DNA from: Gammaproteobacteria bacterium
GTDB lineage: Bacteria; Pseudomonadota; Gammaproteobacteria; Ga0077554; Ga007554
Direction: 5' to 3'
NCBI GenBank assembly: GCA_023266055.1
Contig: JAHFRW010000020.1
Location: 1 to 41,786, forward strand
DNA: 41,786 nucleotides
Shown here piece by piece: positions 34,818-41,786 of this stretch (within the stretch, counting starts at the first letter, position 1; every line of letters starts with the position of its first letter). The notes under the pieces are model-generated. The model saw only the letters and a list, made by a program, of their open reading frames with translations. It had not been told where the DNA came from and made no database searches. Position numbers and translations under genes: made by a program.

Positions 34818-35225
34818 TTAAACGACCTCAGGAGGGACAACGCGTGGCTTGCGGTTTTCGTCAATCGCCACATAGGTGAGCGTGGCCTCGGTAACTTTGG
34901 TAACGTGCGGGCCTTGCGCAGTGACGCGCTCGGCATACACATCAACACTCACCGTCAGCGAAGTGCGCCCCACTTTAATGACATCCGCATAACAGCTAAT
35001 CACATCGCCGACAAATGTCGGCTCATGAAATTGTACTGAATTTACGGCAACCGTCACCACATGGCAACGTGCACGACGGTACGCGGCAATGCTCCCCGCA
35101 ATGTCAATCTGCGACACAATCCAGCCACCAAAAATATCACCTGCGGCATTGGTGTCAGATGGCATGGGCGTTAAACGCAGAGTGGGCTGGCGATCTGACG
35201 GCAGTACCATTGTTTCAGAACTCAT
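34818..35225 (-). CDS. Acyl-CoA thioesterase, YciA type (hot-dog fold)
   Basis: Hydrolyses acyl-CoA to free acid and CoA. The 135-residue product has the YciA/BACH signature MPSDTNAAGDIFGGWIVSQI, then HVVTVAVNSVQFHEPTFVGD and VGRTSLTVSVDVYAER. It lies 14 bases downstream of the acyl-CoA synthetase fragment on the same strand, so the pair once formed a fatty-acyl-CoA operon. ATG at 35225 is preferred to the GTG at 35240 on family N-terminus. Confidence 0.92.
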   Translation of the reverse strand: MSSETMVLPSDRQPTLRLTPMPSDTNAAGDIFGGWIVSQIDIAGSIAAYRRARCHVVTVAVNSVQFHEPTFVGDVISCYADVIKVGRTSLTVSVDVYAERVTAQGPHVTKVTEATLTYVAIDENRKPRVVPPEVV

Positions 35226-35239
35226 ATTCAAATATCCCA

Positions 35240-35587
35240 CTAATGTCCTTCATAAAGTTTCTCTACCAGATCTGTGTAACGTGTCATCACCAGATTACGC
35301 CGCACTTTCAGGGTGGGCGTCAATAATCCATTTTCCACGGTCCACGGCTCCATGCTCAGCGCTACACGTCGCACCTGGGCATAGGCGTGAAAACTGCGTA
35401 ACTGTGCACCCAAACGTTCCAGCACGGCGCTGCAGGCGCGTTTGTCCTGTAGCAGTCCGGCATCCAGACTCAGAGTGCCCGCCAATATTGACCATTGCTC
35501 AGCGTTCAGCACCACCAGTGCCGCCAGATAAGGACGGCCTTCGCCAATCACCATGACCTGCTCAAACAGTGGATCGAGCGAAAACAT
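35240..35587 (-). pseudogene. 3' fragment of a long-chain acyl-CoA synthetase (AMP-binding family)
   Basis: Only the C-terminal lobe remains: FSLDPLFEQVMVIGEGRPYL to AALVVLNAEQWSILAG, and the end ENGLLTPTLKVRRNLVMTRY with the conserved catalytic-lysine region (TPTLKVRR). About 80 percent of the gene, including the AMP-binding core, is gone. The break lies at the edge of the Y1-transposase mini-element (35592-35886), whose sequence supplies the first three codons of the open frame. Confidence 0.85.
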
Positions 35588-35591
35588 TAGG

Positions 35592-35886
35592 GTCAAGTCT
35601 TGACATTATTCATCACCGCTCGCCTTTTATCACCCGGCTCCGTGTAAACCCCATTCAATTGGCGCATCCCCGCTGATAAACGGGTATCAAGCGTTTCGAT
35701 CAACAAGTGATAATGATTGTCCATTAAGCAATAGGCGTGGCAAAGCCAGTCAAAGCGCTCCGCAAGCACCGCGAGAAATGAATCGCGATCTTCATCATCA
35801 AGAAAAATCGCACCGGGAAACTCTAATCGCGGTTATCTGGCTATGGGGGTAGCGTACTGCAAAAAAGAACTATGTCAAGACTTGAC
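35592..35886. mobile_element. Y1-transposase mini-element with GTCAAGTCTTGAC ends
   Basis: Inverted 14-bp ends GTCAAGTCTTGACA (35592-35605) and its complement (35873-35886), each itself nearly palindromic, bound a decayed transposase fragment. Its left edge truncates the acyl-CoA synthetase gene; its right edge supplies the last codons of the hxlR frame. Confidence 0.75.
35593..35844 (-). pseudogene. Decayed Y1/REP-associated transposase fragment
   Basis: The frame reads PRLEFPGAIFLDDEDRDSFL, then ERFDWLCHAYCLMDNHYHLL, IETLDTRLSAGMRQLNGVYT. HYH in MDNHYHLL is the HUH metal motif of Y1 transposases. The start codon is now ATA, a stop follows three codons later, the usual LYHVTSRG segment is deleted between GA and IFLDDEDR, and the C-terminal half with the catalytic tyrosine is missing. 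It is dead and differs from the RAYT copies at 28484 and 41626. Confidence 0.82.
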
Positions 35887-36256
35887 GCTATTGTTTTGAG
35901 TATCAGATAGTGTTGGCTCATTGTTTCCATCGTGGCGCGACATCTGATGGCGCCTTCCCCACTTTTCGAGTATATCAAGGATGGGTATCAGACTTTCGCC
36001 GCTCTCGGTTAAGGTATATTCCACTCGGGGCGGTATCTCAGGGTAAACCTTACGAGAAACGATCTGATGGTATTCCAGATCGCGCAACTGCCGTGTCAGC
36101 ATACGTTCGTTGATGCCAGACATTTTCTTCTCCAAAGCGGTGCGTGCGAATACGAAGCAGGGCGATGATAAGCAGCTTCCATTTTCCTCCCACGATGGAT
36201 ATCGCAGTTTCAACGGGGCATCTGTCTGTGACGACGTCTGTCTTTTTCATAGTCAT
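35875..36256 (-). pseudogene. Frameshifted HxlR-family transcriptional regulator
   Basis: HxlR winged-helix regulator broken by a small deletion. The first frame (from 36256) gives DRCPVETAISIVGGKWKLLI to RTHRFGE; the second gives KKMSGINERMLTRQLRDLEY, HQIVSRKVYPEIPPRVEYTL and TESGESLIPILDILEKWG. Joining them restores the family order with about four bases missing near 36125 (expected FGELKKMSG). It is divergent from the NmrA-like gene, a common HxlR arrangement. The C-terminus runs into the Y1 mini-element. It could be a sequencing error or a real loss. Confidence 0.8.
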
Positions 36257-36692
36257 ACCGAAAATCCCTTAAGGGTTCTAGTGTTTAATTGCGTTAATTC
36301 GTGGAACACACTTTATATATATAATTCAAAATGTTAGGTATATTTTTAATGTCACCAATTAATACAATTAAGCACTAGCAAAAAGTGCTTTGCCAGAGGT
36401 CAGTGCCGAGAAACAGTACATTATTATAAATGCGCCATGAATTTTATTGCGCATATTTTACGCGCGCTTCGTTTTCTGAATGAATGGCAAACCCGGCACG
36501 CGCATGATGGATGTAGCTTGCTTCTGCATGACTCCACTGGCGAAGGTTACTTCCATGACTACCCGTGGTGCATCGAATAACCACTTACATTTTTGACTGT
36601 AGGTTTCATCGCTGACCGTACTTGTTTTTAACTCTCACACTCAGCACTATAACTCTTGTTCAGTATATCAGTTCCCTTAAGGAGACATATCG
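36257..36692. other. Intergenic region between hxlR and the NmrA gene
   Basis: Expected to hold divergent promoters. A 7-bp hairpin (AAGCACT/AGTGCTT, 36370-36390) is present. On the minus strand a frame ending at 36458 reads KCKWLFDAPRVVMEVTFASG and then VMQKQATSIMRVPGLPFIQK; it is protein-like but lacks a convincing start and I do not recognise it. It may be a gene remnant. Confidence 0.35.
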
Positions 36693-37613
36693 ATGAAACA
36701 TGAAACCGTGCTTGTGTATGGTGGCGTCGGGAGTCAAAGTCTTGCCATTGCCCGCGCTGCGGTTCGTGCAGGCTATGATTGTCGAGTAGTGACGCGATCC
36801 GTCGAAAATGCGGGGCGCATTGAGACGTTGGGTGCACGGCCAGTATTCGGTGATTTTTCCGATGTTCAGTCACTGAAAAAAGCCACCCAGGATTGCGACG
36901 CGGTGGTTTTGACTTTACCCCTTGTTTTTGATGCTGAGCGTGCCGTGGGCTGGGCGAAGAACATTATTCAGGCCGCGCAGACCGCGAGAATAAAATGTTT
37001 CGTATTCAATGCGAGCGGTCCCGTTCCGCGAGATGAGACGGGTGTGACGGCTGTGGATATCAAGGTGTGGGTTTCAAGGTTGCTGGCCTCAAGTGGAATC
37101 CCTGTTGTGAGAATCGAGCCGACATTGTATCTGGATAATTTGGCATCGCCTTGGGCTGCTCCTTCAATCGTTCTGCAAAATACCTTGGCGTACCCTTTGC
37201 CTGAAACACTACAGATTTCGTGGACAAATTGGGACGACATGGCTGCCTGTACAGTCGCCGCGTTAAAACATCCTGAATTCGCCGGGCGTTCGTTTCGCGT
37301 CGGTGGGCCGCAGGATCTGACGGGTGGCCAACTCGCGGAAATGCTATCGGCCCGTTTGGGGAAATCGATCTCGTATCACCCCATCCCCTTGGCAGACTTT
37401 GCTTCCGGTCTCAATGCGGCGCTCGGTGATCCCGTGGGAACGGAGATCGCGCATTTGTATGAATGGTTTTCGGGGGCAGGCGCGACCTATCTCGCAGTCG
37501 ATGATCCGGTTCGTACAGAAGTCGAGCGCGCGTTCTCTTTCACGCCCCGGCGATTTTCCGACTGGGTGAATGGCATCGATTGGGTTGAGTTAGTCAAGAC
37601 CACAAGCCCATGA
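36693..37613 (+). CDS. NmrA-like NAD(P)-binding protein (atypical SDR)
   Basis: 306 residues of the NmrA/HSCARG atypical short-chain dehydrogenase group. The Rossmann start is VLVYGGVGSQSLAIARAAVR (a GxxGxxS-like variant of the usual GATGxxG), followed by VVTRSVENAGRIETLGARPV, a DCDAVVLTLP strand and a substrate lobe with WTNWDDMAACTVAALKHPEF. The catalytic YxxxK of classical SDRs is absent, as usual for NmrA proteins, which may be redox sensors or quinone reductases. AAGGAG precedes the ATG. Divergent from the broken HxlR regulator, its probable controller. Confidence 0.85.
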   Translation: MKHETVLVYGGVGSQSLAIARAAVRAGYDCRVVTRSVENAGRIETLGARPVFGDFSDVQSLKKATQDCDAVVLTLPLVFDAERAVGWAKNIIQAAQTARIKCFVFNASGPVPRDETGVTAVDIKVWVSRLLASSGIPVVRIEPTLYLDNLASPWAAPSIVLQNTLAYPLPETLQISWTNWDDMAACTVAALKHPEFAGRSFRVGGPQDLTGGQLAEMLSARLGKSISYHPIPLADFASGLNAALGDPVGTEIAHLYEWFSGAGATYLAVDDPVRTEVERAFSFTPRRFSDWVNGIDWVELVKTTSP

Positions 37614-37731
37614 ACTCTTTTTGCCCAAGATTCGATCCATCTCCGATGAAGCATCGAACGTTTTGGTTGAAAAAGGCATTTGCCCGGCTCATGGGAAAAT
37701 GGAGCATTCAATTCAAGGGAGATTGAAAAAC

Positions 37732-38496
37732 ATGAGAGCCATCATGAGAAAAATAGAAGAGAAAAAATCCACGCTGGAGCGTAGCCGTTTTGTTGAGTGG
37801 TTGATACGCGAGGATGTCCCTGGTGCTGAAAAACTTTCCTTCGCGCCGGCGATGGCTTTTTTTATCATGGGGTTTCGGGACATTTTGTGTTCACTGAAGC
37901 AGAGAAATCCCACTACGTGGGCGGCGAAAATCGTGAATCAGCACTGCGATGAAGATGCCGATCATTGGCGATGGTATATCGAAGATTTGGAAAAATTGGG
38001 TTTCGATCATACTGTTTGGGGCGGGGATCTGTCTGGATTGTTTTCCCGTATGTGGAGTGATGAGACGCGGGAATCTCGGAATCTTGTCTACTTGACGATG
38101 TATCATGTACGCTCGGCGCCGAGTCCGGAAGTGTTATTGGTTATTATAGAAGTGATGGAGGCGACTTTCGGTGTTTTTAGTGATGCTCTTCATAGAGCTT
38201 TGCAGGGCATGCCGGCTTACTCAAATTTGAAATACTTCGGCCACACGCATCGCCAGGAGGAGGAGTCTCACGCGATCGGTAGTTGGACGCAGTCAGGTAG
38301 TCACTCCGAAGATATCTATGGAATACAATTGCCAAAAGAGGTTCGGGAAATTTGCTTCAACATAGTCGATGCTTTATTCGCTCAGTTCCAGGAGGTATTT
38401 GAGGAATGGTATCTGTCGAAAAATAGCTATCATCAGCATTCGCATCAGAACTGTCTCCAGGAAAAGGTAGGATCATACGTTAGAAGTTTAATGTGA
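37732..38496 (+). CDS. Haem-oxygenase-like diiron-fold protein
   Basis: Helical protein of about 254 residues in the haem-oxygenase-like (TenA/PqqC, iron-containing redox enzyme) superfamily. Possible metal ligands cluster in QHCDEDADHWRWYIEDLEKL and GHTHRQEEESHAIGSW, two His/Glu helices spaced as in diiron oxidases of this fold. AGGGAGA stands about nine bases before the ATG at 37732. A longer reading starts at TTG 37621, and ATG 37744 is possible. It follows the NmrA gene and precedes a secreted beta-propeller gene, probably in one transcript. Substrate unknown. Confidence 0.7.
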   Translation: MRAIMRKIEEKKSTLERSRFVEWLIREDVPGAEKLSFAPAMAFFIMGFRDILCSLKQRNPTTWAAKIVNQHCDEDADHWRWYIEDLEKLGFDHTVWGGDLSGLFSRMWSDETRESRNLVYLTMYHVRSAPSPEVLLVIIEVMEATFGVFSDALHRALQGMPAYSNLKYFGHTHRQEEESHAIGSWTQSGSHSEDIYGIQLPKEVREICFNIVDALFAQFQEVFEEWYLSKNSYHQHSHQNCLQEKVGSYVRSLM

Positions 38497-38523
38497 GCTG
38501 TTCATCTGGAAGGAGCTATGCAC

Positions 38524-39636
38524 ATGAAAACTTGGAAGATGACTTTGTTGTTCTTGATGATGGGAGGCATCAGTTACCCTATCGGTGCGCAAGCGGAGTT
38601 GTCCGCCAACGCCAAAGTGATCGCTACCGGATTGAACAACCCGCGCGGTCTTGCGTTCGAACCTCGTAGCGGACTGCTTTATGTCGCCGAAGCAGGATTG
38701 GGAGGTAGTAATAATACGACAGGGTTGTGCGAGCAGGCGCCGCCGCCTCTGGGACCCATCACAGGTGGAAGCACCGGGCGAATCAGTGTCATTGATGCGT
38801 CTGGTCGGCGATTCACTTTGGTGGATGGGTTACCCTCCTTGAAAACGCAATTTGGCGACATTTTGGGGCCGACAGATGTGGAGTTTTCGCAAGGCAAACT
38901 TTATGTGCTTATACAGGCAGGATGTTCCAAGGGGGATTTAAACGTCCCCAATGCAGTTTTTGAGATCACTGGGGGAGTGCCACGACTAGTGGCTGACCTC
39001 TCCGATTTTACGATTAAAAACCCGCAAAGTTATCCGCCGGATTCCGATCAGGACCCGGAGGGCGCGCCCGCTTCATTCAAAGCCGATAAGCAGGGAGGCT
39101 TGCTCGTTGTTGATGCCAACCGCAGTACGGTGAATAGGATGACGCCGGATGGCAAGGTGACCAGATTCGTGGATCTGACACAATTTATCATGGGGTTTAC
39201 CGTTTACGATACGCCGGTAGCCATAGATATCGACAGCTCTGGGAATGTGTTTGTGGGGAGCTTTGGCTATCTACCCTTCGCTCCCTCTTCGTCGACCATC
39301 TATAAAATTACCTCGGGTACGCGGCAGGTATTTCCCATTGGCTGGGGTTTCACTACCCTTATAGATATGGTGTTTGGTCCCGATGGTGCCTTGTATGTCT
39401 TGGAAACTTCCACCGCCAACACGGGAAATTTCCCCTTTCTCATTCGCAACACCGGCCGGCTATCCCGACTTAACCGTTATGGAGCGCTGGAATTTGTCAC
39501 CACGGGCTTGGACATGCCCAGCGCCATGACCTTTGGCCCCGACGGTAAGTTATATGTTTCGAACCGAGGCCACGGCGTTCTGGGCTTGCCAGGGCAAGGA
39601 GAAATTGTCAAAATTGATCCTGGTCCTCGGCGTTGA
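38524..39636 (+). CDS. Exported ScyD/ScyE-family beta-propeller protein
   Basis: 370 residues with a signal peptide (MKTWKMTLLFLMMGGISYPI to AQA) and repeated propeller blades: NNPRGLAFEPRSGLLYVAEA, GPTDVEFSQGKLYVLIQAGC, TPVAIDIDSSGNVFVGSFGY, DMVFGPDGALYVLETS and SAMTFGPDGKLYVSNRGHGV. This matches the ScyD/ScyE family, named from cyanobacterial scytonemin clusters but widespread. The second ATG (38524) is chosen because GGAAGGAG ends eight bases before it and only two before the first (38518). Follows the diiron-fold gene by 27 bases. Confidence 0.85.
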   Translation: MKTWKMTLLFLMMGGISYPIGAQAELSANAKVIATGLNNPRGLAFEPRSGLLYVAEAGLGGSNNTTGLCEQAPPPLGPITGGSTGRISVIDASGRRFTLVDGLPSLKTQFGDILGPTDVEFSQGKLYVLIQAGCSKGDLNVPNAVFEITGGVPRLVADLSDFTIKNPQSYPPDSDQDPEGAPASFKADKQGGLLVVDANRSTVNRMTPDGKVTRFVDLTQFIMGFTVYDTPVAIDIDSSGNVFVGSFGYLPFAPSSSTIYKITSGTRQVFPIGWGFTTLIDMVFGPDGALYVLETSTANTGNFPFLIRNTGRLSRLNRYGALEFVTTGLDMPSAMTFGPDGKLYVSNRGHGVLGLPGQGEIVKIDPGPRR

Positions 39637-39944
39637 GCGCATTCTTTTCCCTTGCATGTGTTAGCGATGATGATCTGTTGCGCAGATCCTCGCGGGAGTC
39701 TCCAGAGGATCCCGCCGTTACCTGCTCAAATCTGACTGCCGAAAACAGAAAACATTAGGATCAAGAAACATTAGATGCTATCGTCATGAGATTATAACTT
39801 TATGATAAAACCGCATCTTTCTGACCCCCAAAGTAATTTTGGGTATCTCACCTGAGAGGAGGTAGATCACCATAGCAGTGAGACCGAGCACGAGAGAATG
39901 TCCACCACAAGTCGCCACGATGAACTTGGGTTGTTTCCAACATT
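39637..39944. other. Intergenic stretch downstream of the propeller gene
   Basis: No gene seen. It contains overlapping small hairpins near 39685-39715 (GATCCTC/GAGGATC and GCGGGA/TCCCGC) that may end the propeller transcript, and CCCAAA/TTTGGG-type pairing near 39827-39845. AACATTAG occurs at 39751 and 39768 and again next to the element at 39945. Confidence 0.35.
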
Positions 39945-40100
39945 AGGGTCTACTATTGAATTTGCAGATGACGGGGGCGGCATTTCAAAGTCGAGTCAAT
40001 CCGGTTTCCCGGATACGAACCCCAGGAGCCACACCCCCGTCAGGAATAATGCTACGCTTTTCATTGACGGGTGTCATCTGCAAATTCAATGGTAGACCCT
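39945..40100. mobile_element. MITE-like element with 28-bp inverted ends
   Basis: Left arm 39945-39972 and right arm 40073-40100 are reverse complements with one mismatch (AGGGTCTAC...GCAGATGAC). A second inverted repeat lies inside (ACACCC and GGGTGT with CGTCA/TGACG, about 40031-40073). The 156-bp unit encodes nothing recognisable. AACATTAG precedes it, as it does the Y1 mini-element at 35592. Confidence 0.75.
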
Positions 40101-40171
40101 ATTACTCTTTACTTCATTCTTCTTCGCGTGACCGCCGCTCAAAAATTTTGGTCTTGCATTATCACTCAATC

Positions 40172-40188
40172 GAAACTAATATAGTTAC
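40172..40188. promoter_or_regulatory. Candidate operator upstream of the Rrf2 gene
   Basis: GAAACTAATATAGTTAC is a near palindrome (AACTA-ATA-TAGTT core) ending two bases before the rrf2 start. It aligns with the palindrome at 40619 in front of the SDR gene. Probably the Rrf2 regulator's own site. Confidence 0.6.
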
Positions 40189-40190
40189 AT

Positions 40191-40601
40191 ATGAAGTCGA
40201 ACACCCGATTTTCCATGGCTGTGCACATCATGACGGCATTGGCCTACGTGAAGGAAAAAATTTCGTCCGAACAGTTGGCGAACACGGTTAATACCAATCC
40301 GGTAGTAGTACGTCGCATCCTCGGTGCGCTCAATCGGGCGGGATTGGTATGCGCTGAGCGTGGCAAGGTGGGTGGATTTTCCTTGGCGCGCGCGTCTAAG
40401 GATATTTCGTTGCTCGATATTTATCGTGCGATACTCGCCAAGCAGAAACTGGTGAACCTGCACGATAACCCGCAGAATCGCGCTTGTGCGGTAAGCTGTA
40501 AGGTGCGCGGCGTGTTGTCGACGCATTTGAAGCAGGCGCAGAGCGCTTACGAACGTGAGCTGAAAAAGGTAGCACTCGCGGATATCGAAAAATCAATGTG
40601 A
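40191..40601 (+). CDS. Rrf2-family transcriptional regulator (YwnA-like)
   Basis: 136-residue winged-helix regulator: MKSNTRFSMAVHIMTALAYV, recognition helix NTNPVVVRRILGALNRAGLV and wing ERGKVGGFSLARASKDISLL. Two cysteines in NRACAVSCKVRG, rather than the three of IscR, suggest redox or thiol sensing, not a [2Fe-2S] IscR homologue. The ATG follows an operator-like palindrome with almost no room for a ribosome site, so the mRNA leader is very short or absent. Next gene downstream is an SDR oxidoreductase with the same palindrome. Confidence 0.88.
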   Translation: MKSNTRFSMAVHIMTALAYVKEKISSEQLANTVNTNPVVVRRILGALNRAGLVCAERGKVGGFSLARASKDISLLDIYRAILAKQKLVNLHDNPQNRACAVSCKVRGVLSTHLKQAQSAYERELKKVALADIEKSM

Positions 40602-40618
40602 TTTTTTTGGTCAAAATA

Positions 40619-40635
40619 GTAACCAATGTGGTTAC
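40619..40635. promoter_or_regulatory. Candidate operator upstream of the SDR gene
   Basis: GTAACCAATGTGGTTAC is a perfect inverted repeat with six-base arms and five-base centre, between the rrf2 stop and the SDR ribosome site. It shares the pattern GWAACYAATRTRGTTACAT with the site before rrf2. Confidence 0.65.
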
Positions 40636-40656
40636 ATTAATAGGAGAGAGAGATAA

Positions 40657-41406
40657 ATGAAACTCACAGGTAAAACAGCGGTGATTACGGGTGGCAACAG
40701 CGGCATCGGCTATGCCACAGCCAAATTATTTTTAAGTGAAGGCGCTAAAGTAATCATTACCGGCAGAAATGAAAAAGCGGTTAAAGAAGCAGTGTGTTCA
40801 TTAGGCAGTAATGCGCATGGAATTGTTTCAGATGCAAGAAAAACAACAGACCTGAATAATTTACACCAACAAATTTCTGCGCTGACCCCCAAGGTGGACA
40901 TTTTGTTTGCCAATGCCGGTGTTTTTTTGGTGGCACCCTTTGAACAAATAACGGAAGAATTATTTGACAGTAATGTGGACATAAATTTCAAGGGCGCATT
41001 TTTCACTGTTCAGAAATTACTGCCCTTCATTCCTCAAGGCGGCTCAATCGTTCTCAATTCGACGCTCGTCGTTCATGTAGGGCTAGAAGGTAGCACCGCT
41101 TATTCAGCATCGAAAGGCGCGGTGCTTTCATTGAACAAAACCTTGGCTATCGAGTTAGCAGGCAGAAACATCCGCGTAAACAGCATCAGCCCAGGAGCAA
41201 TCAACACACCCATCATGGGTAAAGCAGGTATGGATGAAGCAACACTGCAACAATTCGCCGCAAGCGTGATGGCTAAAATCCCCCTCAAACGATTTGGTGA
41301 AGCCGAAGAAATTGCTAAAGCCGTTTTGTTTTTGGCTTCAAGCGATAGCAGTTACATCACCGGCGCAGAGCTGATAATTGATGGTGGTAAGGGAATAACT
41401 TTTTAA
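40657..41406 (+). CDS. Short-chain dehydrogenase/reductase (SDR)
   Basis: Classical SDR of 249 residues. It has the cofactor loop GGNSGIG, the strand ILFANAG (NNAG variant), catalytic S in SIVLNST and YSASK in GSTAYSASKGAVLSLNKTLA, then NSISPGAINTPIMGK and the C-terminal SDSSYITGAELIIDGGKGIT. The residue after the second strand is the arginine of TGRN, which favours NADPH. AGGAG precedes the ATG. It is probably controlled by the adjacent Rrf2 regulator through the shared palindrome. Substrate unknown. Confidence 0.92.
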   Translation: MKLTGKTAVITGGNSGIGYATAKLFLSEGAKVIITGRNEKAVKEAVCSLGSNAHGIVSDARKTTDLNNLHQQISALTPKVDILFANAGVFLVAPFEQITEELFDSNVDINFKGAFFTVQKLLPFIPQGGSIVLNSTLVVHVGLEGSTAYSASKGAVLSLNKTLAIELAGRNIRVNSISPGAINTPIMGKAGMDEATLQQFAASVMAKIPLKRFGEAEEIAKAVLFLASSDSSYITGAELIIDGGKGITF

Positions 41407-41531
41407 CGGGTTTAACGGGCGTATTCCGCAAGTAATGCGGCGATGCGCTTGCGAGCGCGCACCTTGTCTACCGACGAAGTGGCCAAGGTGCGCTATTCCA
41501 AATTAAGGAGATTGAAATGGAAACTAAATAA

Positions 41532-41696
41532 ATGGAACAACTTTTGACGGTGTATTTTACGGCACCGAATAAATCGGATGTGCAGGCAACCGCATCGTTC
41601 GAGAATGCAAGGGGTGACAAGGAGAAAGGCCATTGGCTGAATATCGTCGTGCCCGTGTGCCGGGTGCCACATGGTTTTTCACGGTGGGACTTATAG
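41532..41696 (+). other. Chimeric open frame: gene start fused into a RAYT copy
   Basis: AAGGAGATTGAA precedes a five-codon reading METK-stop (41518), whose TAA overlaps a second start giving MEQLLTVYFTAPNKSDVQAT. From codon 20 on, the frame runs in the wrong register through REP and RAYT sequence to a stop at 41696. The first 19 codons look like the start of an unknown gene cut off by the insertion. Not recognised. Confidence 0.35.
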
Positions 41697-41786
41697 ACGG
41701 ATTTGGCCGAACGGCGGGGCAATGGCTTGTTGGTTGAGAGAATCGATACTTTAAGGTCGGCGTTTCGTGTGGTGCGGGAGAGGCAC
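41588..41786 (+). mobile_element. Second RAYT copy with partial REP, frameshifted, cut by window edge
   Basis: Matches 28439-28624 base for base except for one substitution and a 13-bp insertion (ATAGACGGATTTG after GGGACTT). It carries only the inner half of the left REP arm (AACCGCATCGTTCGAG). The RAYT frame LAEYRRARVPGATWFFTVGL is thrown out of register by the insertion. The right part lies outside the window. Confidence 0.88.

Overview
The window looks like a chromosomal segment of a gammaproteobacterium. The best evidence is the leftward housekeeping block recA-recX-alaS-lysC-csrA-tRNA-Ser(GCU)-tRNA-Arg(ACG) (about 18.2-25.8 kb), an order typical of that class. An IscR/IscS pair, a GlgB/GlgX glycogen module and an ETHE1-type persulfide dioxygenase fit the same picture. 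I cannot name a genus from the sequence alone.

Layout. 0-2.5 kb: a cysteine desulfurase cut by the left edge, its Fe-S regulator IscR with a visible promoter, a wrecked IS3-family transposase, and a MarR regulator with palindromes at its start. 2.7-7.7 kb: glycogen branching enzyme (glgB) and debranching enzyme (glgX), with scraps of glgE, treS-maltokinase and treZ between and after them. A trehalose / maltose-1-phosphate route to glycogen was apparently deleted here, leaving only glgB and glgX whole. 7.9-10.8 kb: a secreted subtilisin-like protease and a GNAT acetyltransferase. 10.9-15.7 kb: a leftward signalling block of CheY-like receiver, CheC phosphatase, PAS-GGDEF diguanylate cyclase, PhnD-like binding protein and chemoreceptor. 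16-18 kb: a MocR-type regulator and a GFA-fold enzyme. 18.2-27.3 kb: the conserved housekeeping block, with a CHRD-domain protein between lysC and alaS, then an M16 peptidase.

27.3-34.1 kb is a foreign island. It lies between the M16 peptidase and the persulfide dioxygenase, and a 29-bp direct repeat (28/29 identical) marks both edges; the repeat includes the first codons of the dioxygenase gene. The island holds a Fic toxin and a tail-to-tail Fic antitoxin whose promoter suggests a leaderless mRNA. It also holds a truncated REP-associated tyrosine transposase (RAYT) framed by perfect 37-bp inverted REP repeats, and the start of a truncated type III restriction-modification methylase gene. 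Its centre is an A+T-richer three-gene operon: a coiled-coil protein, a TRAFAC-like GTPase with a degenerate G4 motif, and a hydrophobic protein with a Ser/Gly-rich tail. I recognise no described system in that operon; it is the best candidate here for a new, possibly defence-related, module.

34-41.8 kb: persulfide dioxygenase, an acyl-CoA thioesterase, the 3' fragment of an acyl-CoA synthetase cut by a decayed Y1-transposase mini-element, a frameshifted HxlR regulator, and an NmrA / haem-oxygenase-like / ScyD-type beta-propeller gene run. A 156-bp MITE-like element follows, then an Rrf2 regulator and an SDR oxidoreductase that share an operator-like palindrome. A second, frameshifted copy of the RAYT gene runs off the right edge. 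The right third of the window has been heavily remodelled by REP/RAYT-type elements, while the 18-27 kb block is intact.
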